Below, piece by piece: positions 16,956-24,927 of a DNA stretch of 64,000 bases. Source of the DNA: UBA10646 sp046296295 (GTDB lineage Bacteria > Bacteroidota > Bacteroidia > Chitinophagales > Chitinophagaceae); contig JBKBLG010000007.1 in assembly GCA_046296295.1 (NCBI GenBank), positions 62,001 to 126,000 of the forward strand, given 5' to 3'. The notes below the pieces were generated by a model. That model was not told the DNA's origin. It saw only the letters and a program-made list of their open reading frames with translations, and made no database searches. Each line of letters opens with the position of its first letter. Position 1 is the stretch's first letter. The position numbers were made by a program, and so were the translations under genes.

Positions 16956-17972
16956 ATGAAATTTATACAACAGCAACCCTTACAACAGTTAAATACTTTT
17001 GGCATTGCTACTACCGCAGCCAACTATGTGAAAGTTACTTCGCTTAGCGATGTTCAAACAATAGTTACAGACAGGTATTGGCTGTCGCAAGGTATTAAAG
17101 TAATTGGTGGCGGCAGTAACATACTACTAACACAGCCGTTAGATGGGCTGTTGGTGCATAACCAATTAAAAGGTATCAGTGTAGTTGCAGAAGATGAGCA
17201 ATTTGTATATCTCAAAGCTGCGGCAGGTGAGCAATGGCATGATGTTGTAATGTATGCAGTGGCTAATAATTGGGGTGGTATTGAAAATTTAAGTTTAATT
17301 CCGGGTTGCGTTGGTGCTTCACCAATGCAAAACATTGGTGCTTATGGTGTTGAAATTAAAGATGTATTTCATTCGTTAGAAGCAATTGCTATAGGAAGTG
17401 GTGAGTTGGTTACTTTTAGTGAACAAGACTGCCAATTTGGATATCGAGAGAGTGTGTTTAAGCGAGCACTGAAAGGGCAGTACGTAATTGTATCGGTAAC
17501 CTATCAATTAAGAAAGCAGCCTATTTTCAACACAAGCTATGGCGCCATTGAACAAGAGTTGGCTAAGGCCTGCGTTACTAACCTTACGGTAAAAGCTATT
17601 AGCGATGCGGTAATTCGCATTCGCACATCAAAATTACCGAACCCTTCAGTCATTGGAAATGCCGGAAGCTTTTTCAAAAATCCTACTATTAGTGCGTCTA
17701 GTTTTGCATTGTTACAAGCTACTTACCCCGAAATAGTGGGTTATCATTTACCGCAAGGTGATGTAAAACTAGCCGCTGGATGGTTAATTGAAAAAGCCGG
17801 TTTTAAAGGTTGGCGTAGCGGCGATGTGGGCTGCCATAACAAGCAAGCCCTAGTGTTAGTGAATTATGGTAAGGCCAGTGGAAGCGATGTTTTGGCATTA
17901 GCTACCAACATCATAGATAAAGTAAAAGCGATGTTTGGGGTTGCTTTGGAGCCGGAAGTAAATATTTGGTAG
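16956..17972 (+). CDS. murB: UDP-N-acetylenolpyruvoylglucosamine reductase
   Basis: MurB, the FAD/NADPH enzyme that makes UDP-N-acetylmuramate. 338 residues, type I length. FAD-binding GGGSNILL and GCVGASPMQNIGAYG; the active-site YRESVFK with its Tyr and Arg; GNAGSFFKNP, whose serine is the proton donor; and the conserved end HNKQALVLVNYG. It is probably translated together with the upstream epimerase. Two repeat copies give NLTVKA and HLPQGD. Confidence 0.95.
   Translation: MKFIQQQPLQQLNTFGIATTAANYVKVTSLSDVQTIVTDRYWLSQGIKVIGGGSNILLTQPLDGLLVHNQLKGISVVAEDEQFVYLKAAAGEQWHDVVMYAVANNWGGIENLSLIPGCVGASPMQNIGAYGVEIKDVFHSLEAIAIGSGELVTFSEQDCQFGYRESVFKRALKGQYVIVSVTYQLRKQPIFNTSYGAIEQELAKACVTNLTVKAISDAVIRIRTSKLPNPSVIGNAGSFFKNPTISASSFALLQATYPEIVGYHLPQGDVKLAAGWLIEKAGFKGWRSGDVGCHNKQALVLVNYGKASGSDVLALATNIIDKVKAMFGVALEPEVNIW
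17582..17594 (+). repeat. CCTTRCGGYAAA repeat copy 17
   Basis: Canonical copy encoding LTVK in MurB. Confidence 0.88.
17745..17758 (-). repeat. CCTTRCGGYAAA repeat copy 18
   Basis: TTGC variant, antisense in murB, encodes HLPQG; opposite in orientation to copy 17, 150 bases away. Confidence 0.9.
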
Positions 17973-18083
17973 CAAATACCTCTATTTAGCTACGATGTTA
18001 CTACTAATTATGTCTAAAATGTTGGAAGTTCACTTATTTTTCAGATTTTAGCACTACAAAGCAAGCAACAAACAACAGCATCT

Positions 18084-18473
18084 ATGACTTTTACCAATGC
18101 CGGAACGGTTCTTTTGATTGAAGACGATGAAATAATGTTGAAGGTAATTGAACGAATTCTTCTTAAGGAGGGGTATCAAGTGCTTGTTGCCCGCAACGGT
18201 AAGGAAGCCATGCAGCGGTTGGAACAAGGTGGTTTTGATTTGGTAATTACCGACTTAATGATGCCTTATGCCAATGGCTTTGAAGTAATTAGTAAGGTTA
18301 AAAATTCTGATAAATCTAAAGGTATTCCTGTAATTGTGATATCATCGGTTGGTAACGAAGATTCTATTATGGAAGGTTTTCGCTTGGGTGCCGATGATTT
18401 TCTGAAAAAGCCAATCATGGCGGGCGAACTTATGATTCGTGTTAAAAGATTGATGAGCAGCTCAAAATCTTAA
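18084..18473 (+). CDS. single-domain response regulator
   Basis: A 129-residue CheY-like receiver with no output domain. Acidic pair EDDE near the N-terminus, phospho-acceptor Asp in VITDLMMP (about residue 57), Ser in VISSVGN and Lys in LKKPI are all present. With no histidine kinase nearby it must be phosphorylated by one encoded elsewhere. It is the first of two receivers in front of a HEAT protein and GT2 genes, so it may control polysaccharide synthesis by protein contact; that role is inferred. Confidence 0.88.
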   Translation: MTFTNAGTVLLIEDDEIMLKVIERILLKEGYQVLVARNGKEAMQRLEQGGFDLVITDLMMPYANGFEVISKVKNSDKSKGIPVIVISSVGNEDSIMEGFRLGADDFLKKPIMAGELMIRVKRLMSSSKS

Positions 18474-18540
18474 CAAAATCTGGCTTTGTGTAGTTTTTAC
18501 ATTAAGTATTGATTAATTCTTGCGTCAATCGAGGGTTCAG

Positions 18541-18572
18541 TTTGCTAAACCCAAAAGCATTGTTTATCTTTA
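18541..18572 (+). promoter_or_regulatory. Bacteroidota-type promoter
   Basis: TTTG at 18541-18544, a 20-base spacer and TATCTTTA at 18565-18572, a near match to TTTG-N20-TAnnTTTG, 32 bases before the second receiver gene. It may drive the whole polysaccharide locus. Confidence 0.55.
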
Positions 18573-18603
18573 TAATTCCCCGTAGCAAACTGTACCCAAA
18601 AGC

Positions 18604-18990
18604 ATGTCAAAACCAACCACTTTGGCTAACCCATCTATACTATTAGTTGACGATGACCAGATTTTGTTACACGTAACGAAACGCATTCTGCAACATGATG
18701 GATATAAAGTTACTACCGCAACTAACGGTAAAGAGGCACTCGATAAAATACGTAATACCCAATTTGATTTGGTGATTGTAGACGTAATGATGCCTTATAT
18801 CAATGGGCTAGAAGTACTTAGCCAACTAAAACAGCAACAAAATACACGTTCAGCGCCTGTAATTGTACTTACAGGAGTATCGCACAGTATTTCAGAAGAT
18901 GTTTTGAAAATTGGTGCTTCAGCATGTTTCAAAAAGCCTTTTGAAGCCGATACTTTGCGTGAAGCAGTTCGAGAACATCTTGCTAAGTAG
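18604..18990 (+). CDS. single-domain response regulator
   Basis: A 128-residue receiver-only protein, similar in design to its neighbour at 18084: VDDDQ acidic cluster, phospho-acceptor Asp in VIVDVMMP (about residue 60), Thr in VLTGVS and Lys in FKKPF. It has its own apparent promoter and is 24 bases upstream of the HEAT-repeat gene. It probably diverged from the other receiver by duplication, since the MMPYxNGxEV segment is shared. Confidence 0.88.
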   Translation: MSKPTTLANPSILLVDDDQILLHVTKRILQHDGYKVTTATNGKEALDKIRNTQFDLVIVDVMMPYINGLEVLSQLKQQQNTRSAPVIVLTGVSHSISEDVLKIGASACFKKPFEADTLREAVREHLAK

Positions 18991-19014
18991 GTAAAATAAA
19001 CGATATTTACAATT

Positions 19015-20181
19015 ATGAAGTTATATTTTGCCGATACGATTTTCTCACCCATATTTCGCCGGTATTTTTTCTATTTCGATAGTTACCCACTGGTAATACA
19101 AATTGCAATTATTTTAACCACCATTGCCATTACTGCTACTATCATTGCTTATGGTAGTATTCTTTATCGCAGATACTCCGGTTGGAAGCGAGACAAGCGA
19201 TTGGCTAAACTGAACCCCAGAATAGACGATTTAATTACCGAGACTGTTATTTTAAATGAAGCACTGGCATTAGGTACGCCTCCAGAAAAAATTGAACTAG
19301 ACTTGTCTGGATTTGCTCGTTTGAAATATCGCGACACGTTTGTGCGACAGGCATTGATTGATCGAATAATGCACTATCGCAAAAACTTTGTAGGCGATAT
19401 AGGCTATTTATTACGGCAGCTATATATTGATCTCGATCTTGAAAAAGATAGTGTTAAAAAACTAAAATCGCCACAGTGGAATAAAAAAGTGCAAGGTTTA
19501 GTAGAACTTACGGCACTCGACATACAAATTTCCGACGTTAACATTCTTCCGCTCACGAATAGCAAAAACAGAGAATTGAGAGCCGAGGCTCGACATGCTT
19601 ATATTAAACTAAGTAAAAACGAACCGTTTAAATTTTTCGATATTGCTACAGAGCCTTTGTTAATGTGGGATCAGATTGAATTATTTAAAATTATTACCAC
19701 TAACAAAGATATTGTAATACCAAATTTTGCTCGTTGGGTAACTTACAGTAATAATAAAAGTATTGTTTCGTTTTGCTTAAAACTTATCATCCATTACAAT
19801 CAAACTGAAGCAATTCCAGCCATAATTAAGTTGCTTGATAACCGCGACCATTACCTGCGTGCAGATGCAATTCAATGTTTAGGCAAGCTAAAAGTAGAAG
19901 AAGCAGAAGATAAGTTGGTAAATATCTACAACAACCAACCCTTGAATTGTCAGATCGAAATTCTAAAGGCACTTGGTCGTATTGGTAGTGGTAGGCATCT
20001 TGAATTTTTAAAGAGTGAATTCATTAGAAGCCAAGATTTTGATATTAGAAAAAATGCAGCGCGTTCTATCATTAAACATGGTGCACTAAGTCAAAATATG
20101 TTAGGCGATTTAATGAGTGTTTCTAGTGAAGAGAATCAGTTGATATTAAAACATTGCATGAACCCTTTAATCAAATACTAA
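19015..20181 (+). CDS. membrane-anchored HEAT-repeat protein
   Basis: A 388-residue protein with one strong TM helix (about residues 25-48, AIILTTIAITATIIAYGSIL) followed by a cytoplasmic helical-repeat domain. HEAT-type pairs are clearest at residues 265-350 (AIPAIIKLLDNRDHYLRADA; then helices with DIRKNAARSI). No catalytic motif is visible. It lies between the receivers and the GT2 genes, 4 bases from the first, so it may link the phospho-signal to the membrane glycan synthases. That role is inference. Confidence 0.72.
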   Translation: MKLYFADTIFSPIFRRYFFYFDSYPLVIQIAIILTTIAITATIIAYGSILYRRYSGWKRDKRLAKLNPRIDDLITETVILNEALALGTPPEKIELDLSGFARLKYRDTFVRQALIDRIMHYRKNFVGDIGYLLRQLYIDLDLEKDSVKKLKSPQWNKKVQGLVELTALDIQISDVNILPLTNSKNRELRAEARHAYIKLSKNEPFKFFDIATEPLLMWDQIELFKIITTNKDIVIPNFARWVTYSNNKSIVSFCLKLIIHYNQTEAIPAIIKLLDNRDHYLRADAIQCLGKLKVEEAEDKLVNIYNNQPLNCQIEILKALGRIGSGRHLEFLKSEFIRSQDFDIRKNAARSIIKHGALSQNMLGDLMSVSSEENQLILKHCMNPLIKY

Positions 20182-20185
20182 TTAG

Positions 20186-21661
20186 ATGCGAGACGACGAA
20201 TCATCGATATGGGAATTACTCGCTATGTTCTACGAAGGTGCCGTGTATGTATACGGCACAACTTTGCTATTAACATATGGCATGCTAGCAATTTTCTCTA
20301 TTTATGGTATTCGTAAGTTTAAAATGAGTGAGAGTAATACCGATTACAATAACTTACTCAGTTCTCCGTTAGCACCGGGTATTTCGATCATTGCACCAGC
20401 ATTTAATGAGGGTGTAACTATCATCACCAATGTTCGAAGCCTACTCACCATCAATTACCCCAAATTCGAGGTAATCATTATCAACGATGGTAGTACAGAT
20501 GATACTTTGGCTAAAATGGTGGCGGTGTTTGAATAGGTGCAGGTAGATTTCGCCTATAATGCTACCTTAAAAACTAGACCTGTTCAGCGTATTTTCAAAA
20601 GTTCCAATCCTGCTTATAGTCGATTAATAGTAATAGATAAAGAAAATGGTAAGAGTAAGGCCGATGCTGTGAATGCGGGAATTAACGTAGCATCTTTTGC
20701 TTACTTTATGTGTACAGATGTAGATTGTATCATTGAAAAAGATGCACTTCTAAAACTAGTAAAACCACTTATATCCTCTGAAAAATATCGCGTAATTGCT
20801 GCTGGGGCAACTTTACGTATGAGTAATAGTTGCGAGGTAGATAATGGTGTAATCACACGTATTCGTCCGCCCAGAAAATGGTTGGCTCGTTTTCAGGAAA
20901 TGGAATATCTGCGTGCTTTTGTACTTGGTAAAATGGGGTGGGATGTTGTGAATTGTGTACCCAACGTATCTGGTGGGTTAGGTATGTTCGACCGTGAAAT
21001 TGCTGTAAAGGCGGGTGGTTATGATGCTAGCAGCTTCGGAGAAGACATGGAGCTGATGTATCGAATGATACGTTATTGCTGCGATCAAAAAATTGAATAC
21101 GCTATTCGCCACATACCGATAACCCTTTGTTGGACGGAAGGCCCCGAAACTGTACAAGTTTTTAGTCGTCAACGTACACGTTGGGCGAGAGGCTTGGCTC
21201 AGCTACAAGCATTTCATTTTCCCATGATGTTTAGCAATAGTTATGGCAGAATGGGTTGGGTAGTATTTCCCTATGCGTTCTTCTTTGAATTGCTAGCACC
21301 CATGATTGAATTTTTAGGATTGGTATACTACATTGTTATGACGCTGTTCGGCCTCATCAACTGGCCATTTGCCATCATTTTACTAGTATTCGTATATACT
21401 TATTCTGTAATGGTAAGTACTTTGGCCATACTTTGGGATCAAGTAACTTTCAGAACCTACAAAACTTGGCGTGAAGTATTTAGTTTGTGCGTAATGCCAT
21501 TATTTGAAATGGTTGTATATCACCCCCTCATTATGTTTTTCTCTTTAAGAGGTTATTGGTATTACCTTACGGGTAAAAAACATGGATGGGGCAACATGCA
21601 ACGTAAAGGTTTCAATACCAACGATGATAGTGGAACATTGCTAACACAAACTGCAAGGTAG
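20186..21661 (+). pseudogene. GT2 glycan synthase interrupted by in-frame TAG
   Basis: A complete processive GT2 gene except for one stop, TAG at 20534-20536. The part before it (116 codons) holds the TM helix and the nucleotide site INDGSTDDT; the part after resumes in the same frame with VDFAYN and carries DVDC (DxD), GGY..SFGEDMEL and QRTRWARG, then four TM helices. Both downstream paralogs have FKLVEV or FELVPV where this has FE-stop-VQV, so a Leu codon TTG to TAG explains it by one base change. It may be a recent nonsense mutation, a sequencing error or readthrough; the rest is undamaged. Confidence 0.8.
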
Positions 21662-21669
21662 CAATTTGA

Positions 21670-23229
21670 ATGAAAGATGTATTAACGATATTGGATTACC
21701 TGCTGTTAGCATTGGAGTACATAGAGTACCCTTTGCTTGGCTACTGTATTGTTACATTCATCATATCATCGCTGTTAACAATACTTGCGTATTTCTCTAT
21801 AAAAAAGTACACATTTACCGCAAGGGCACGCTTCGATAATCTGGTAACCACCAAATTAATGACTGGCGTTTCAATTATTACGCCTGCCTACAACGAACAA
21901 CGCTCTGTGGTAACCCATGTACGTAGTTTATTAGCACAGAACTATCCTTCACTTGAAATTATTGTTGTGAACGATGGTAGTACCGATGCTACGTTAGAAA
22001 TGTTGATTGAGGAGTTTGAACTGGTTCCGGTGAGCTACACCTATCACCAACGTATAAAAACGCAACCTGTAACGAGTGCATATAAAAGCACTAATCCTGC
22101 GTTCAGTGCGCTAGTGGTTGCTAACAAACTAAATGGCAATTGTAAGGCCGATGCTACGAATGCTGGTTTGAACCTTGCGGTAAATGCTTACGTACTTTGT
22201 ACCGATGTAGATTGTATTCTAGAGCACGATGCCGTAGTGAAGTTGATGAAACCCATCATGGAACAAAAAAATGATGTTCGGGTACTGGCAGTTGGGGCAA
22301 ACTTACGATTGGTAAATGGTTGCGAAACCGATAAGTATGGCATTGTTAAAGTAAACAGTAGTAATAATCCACTGATTCGTTTTCAGGAAATTGAGTATTT
22401 AAAAACCTATATCATACAAAAAACTGCTTTTAGTTTAATGAATGCAGTGCCGAGCATTTCAGGTGCGCTAGCATTAATGGATAAAGAAATTGCTATTCAA
22501 GTGGGCGGTTACGATCCTAAAAACTTGCGAGAGGATATGGAAATATTACTCCGCATGATTCGTTGGGCACACGATTTTGATATCAAATATGCTGTACGTT
22601 ATATACCTGAAACCTTATGTTGGACAGAAGCCCCACAATCGCTTAAAGTATTTGTAAGGCAGCGAACCCGTTGGAGCAGAGGTTTTGCCCAAATGATGAT
22701 GCTGCATAAAGCCGAAATGTTCAAGTTCAAATACGGCCGTTTTGGTTGGTTGATATTACCTTATAATTTCTTCTTCGACTTTTTGGCGCCTATCATGTAC
22801 ACTTTGGTTACTGTTTTTTACATCGTAATGGCAGCTGTTGGTTTTGTTCAGTGGCAACATTTAGGTTTACTTGCTCTATGGATATACGTGTTTAGTGTGT
22901 TACATACAGCCATAACCCTACTTTGGGATCAATTTACCGTAAGGGCTAAAAATCAAAAGACCGAACTGTTAACGCTGTTATTAGTGTCGTTAATTGAACC
23001 AATATTGTACTGGCCAATAGTAACATTTGCCTCACTCAGAGGGTATATGCACTATTTATTTAATGTTGAACCACATTGGGGTAATATGGAGCGTTTTGGT
23101 TTTGGCGATACCCTAAAGCAGAAACCATCGCTTGGCGATGTTGATAGTACTAAAGTGGCTGCTATCATTAGTGCAGCAAAGCAGGTTAAACTGCCCAAAA
23201 AAATTAAATCAATCGCAGAAACAGCTTAA
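21670..23229 (+). CDS. GT2 processive glycosyltransferase, membrane
   Basis: A 519-residue PgaC/cellulose-synthase-like synthase. N-terminal TM helices, cytosolic GT-A domain with VVNDGSTDAT, DVDC as the DxD metal site, EDME as the catalytic acid region and QRTRWSRG as the QxxRW acceptor motif, then TM helices and a positively charged C-terminal tail unlike its neighbours (KLPKKIKSI). It is the second of three tandem paralogs and probably extends a beta-linked polysaccharide across the inner membrane. It carries three repeat copies, more than any other gene here. Confidence 0.87.
   Translation: MKDVLTILDYLLLALEYIEYPLLGYCIVTFIISSLLTILAYFSIKKYTFTARARFDNLVTTKLMTGVSIITPAYNEQRSVVTHVRSLLAQNYPSLEIIVVNDGSTDATLEMLIEEFELVPVSYTYHQRIKTQPVTSAYKSTNPAFSALVVANKLNGNCKADATNAGLNLAVNAYVLCTDVDCILEHDAVVKLMKPIMEQKNDVRVLAVGANLRLVNGCETDKYGIVKVNSSNNPLIRFQEIEYLKTYIIQKTAFSLMNAVPSISGALALMDKEIAIQVGGYDPKNLREDMEILLRMIRWAHDFDIKYAVRYIPETLCWTEAPQSLKVFVRQRTRWSRGFAQMMMLHKAEMFKFKYGRFGWLILPYNFFFDFLAPIMYTLVTVFYIVMAAVGFVQWQHLGLLALWIYVFSVLHTAITLLWDQFTVRAKNQKTELLTLLLVSLIEPILYWPIVTFASLRGYMHYLFNVEPHWGNMERFGFGDTLKQKPSLGDVDSTKVAAIISAAKQVKLPKKIKSIAETA
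21812..21825 (-). repeat. CCTTRCGGYAAA repeat copy 19
   Basis: TTGC variant, antisense, encodes FTARA between the first TM and the GT domain. Confidence 0.9.
22173..22186 (+). repeat. CCTTRCGGYAAA repeat copy 20
   Basis: TTGC variant encoding LAVNA; the paralogs have INVAS or INASA at this place. Confidence 0.9.
22932..22944 (-). repeat. CCTTRCGGYAAA repeat copy 21
   Basis: Canonical copy, antisense, encodes FTVRA where the paralogs read MTFRY or VTFRT. Confidence 0.9.
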
Positions 23230-23234
23230 AATAT

Positions 23235-24761
23235 ATGTACGAAGATTCTAGTTTTTGGGATTATATACGATGGTTTTACGAGGGCTTTGTATTCGTATAC
23301 GGGGTAAGTATGCTTTTGGTATATGGGATGCTAGCTATTTTTTCGTTCATAGCCATATCGTTGCATAAAAAGAAAAGCTTGTATGTAGATTACGATAAGT
23401 TAGTTGAAAGCCCCTTAGCACCTGGTATTTCGGTAATTGCTCCTGCCTTCAACGAAAGCGTTACTATTATTACCAATGTACGCAGTTTAATGACGTTGAA
23501 CTACCCTAAGTATGAAGTGATCATTATTAACGACGGTAGCACCGATGATACACTGGAAAAAATGATCAATGAATTTAAACTGGTAGAGGTAGATTTTGCT
23601 TATAACGAACGTATTCAAACCAAACCGGTTAAACGTTTTTTTAAAAGTACCGACCGAGCTTATGAAAAGCTGCTTGTTATTGATAAAGAAAATGGTAAGA
23701 GTAAAGCCGATGGTTCTAATGCAGGCATTAACGCAAGCGCTTTTGACTATTTTTTATGTACCGATGTAGATTGTATCATAGAAAAAGATACGCTACTTCG
23801 CATGATTAAGCCTTTTATGGATGAAGAGGCTAAGAAAATCCGTGAAATTGGAGAGCCTTGCCCAGAGTGTGGGTTCAGGCATATTATTGAAGATACCAGA
23901 AGGGTAATTGCAACAGGTGCAACACTTCGTATTGCCAATAGTTGCGAGGTTGATGAAGGGGTGATCACAAGGGTACGCCCGCCTAAAAAGTACTTGCCTC
24001 GATTTCAAGAAATGGAATATGTACGAGCTTATGTACTTGGCAAAATGGGTTGGAGTTTTATTAATTCGGTACCCAACGTATCGGGTGGGTTAGGATTATT
24101 TGATAAAGAAATTGCCATTAAAGCAGGTGGTTACGATGGTAAGAGCTTTGCAGAAGATATGGATATGGTTACCCGTATGGCCACCTACATGATGGATAAT
24201 AAGCTGAAATATGCAGTTCGTTACATACCCACGAGCCAGTGCTGGACAGAAGGGCCGCCGAACATGAAAATATTTAGCCGCCAGCGTACACGTTGGGGTA
24301 GAGGATTATTTGAGGTAATGAGTATTCACAGAAAAGTACTCCTTAACCCAGAATATGGCCGAATGGGAATGATTGTATTTCCGTACACTTTTCTCTACGA
24401 ATTTTTAGCCCCCATTGTAGAATTTACCGGTATTCTTTACTACATATATATTATTAGTACCAACCAAATTAACTGGCCATTTGCCATTATTCTCATTGTA
24501 TTCGTATATTGGTATGCCGTAATGGTGGCTACACTTGCCATTTTGTGGGATCAGATGACTTTTAGGTACTACAAAACATGGCGTGAGGTAGTAGGTATCT
24601 GTGCAATGGCATTCTTAGAGCCGGTATTGTACCATCCATTAATCGTATTTTTTGCTATCAGAGGCTATTGGTTTTTTATTACAAATAAAAAAGCCAATTG
24701 GGGTAATATGCAGCGTCAGGGTTTCGGGCAGCCAAAAGTTACCAATGCCAATGCTACCTAA
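23235..24761 (+). CDS. GT2 processive glycosyltransferase, membrane
   Basis: A 508-residue synthase, closest to the broken first paralog (shared starts such as FYEGxVxVYG and the end WGNMQRxGF). GT-A motifs INDGSTDDT, DVDC, EDMDMV and QRTRWGRG are intact. Compared with paralog one it has an insert of about 20 residues after the DxD, containing GEPCPECGFRH, a CxxC knuckle that might bind zinc. Since paralog one is interrupted, this is the best candidate for the active enzyme of that subtype. It ends the GT2 array. Confidence 0.87.
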   Translation: MYEDSSFWDYIRWFYEGFVFVYGVSMLLVYGMLAIFSFIAISLHKKKSLYVDYDKLVESPLAPGISVIAPAFNESVTIITNVRSLMTLNYPKYEVIIINDGSTDDTLEKMINEFKLVEVDFAYNERIQTKPVKRFFKSTDRAYEKLLVIDKENGKSKADGSNAGINASAFDYFLCTDVDCIIEKDTLLRMIKPFMDEEAKKIREIGEPCPECGFRHIIEDTRRVIATGATLRIANSCEVDEGVITRVRPPKKYLPRFQEMEYVRAYVLGKMGWSFINSVPNVSGGLGLFDKEIAIKAGGYDGKSFAEDMDMVTRMATYMMDNKLKYAVRYIPTSQCWTEGPPNMKIFSRQRTRWGRGLFEVMSIHRKVLLNPEYGRMGMIVFPYTFLYEFLAPIVEFTGILYYIYIISTNQINWPFAIILIVFVYWYAVMVATLAILWDQMTFRYYKTWREVVGICAMAFLEPVLYHPLIVFFAIRGYWFFITNKKANWGNMQRQGFGQPKVTNANAT

Positions 24762-24889
24762 ATAATCATTTACGTAAGTGTTACTTAACTGTTGATAAAC
24801 TACTCATGTGCTAAAATTTAATTTCCAATAGCCTGAAGCAACGTACAGTTGTTTTATTATTGCAACAAATAACAAAATTGTAAAGTTTG

Positions 24890-24903
24890 CCTTACGGCAA
24901 ATG
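24890..24903 (+). repeat. CCTTRCGGYAAA repeat copy 22
   Basis: CGGC variant; its final ATG is a possible but less likely start of the next gene. Confidence 0.9.
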
Positions 24904-24927
24904 AAGTACCCCGGAAAAGCGTTTTTA

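Noticed and set aside
18533..18551. Small dyad GGGTT...AAACCC before the second receiver
   Set aside because: Short and overlapping the promoter -33; too weak to call an operator or terminator.
20537..21661. Separate GT2 gene starting with GTG at 20537
   Set aside because: It would lack the nucleotide-binding half; alignment to paralogs shows it is the second half of one gene broken by TAG.
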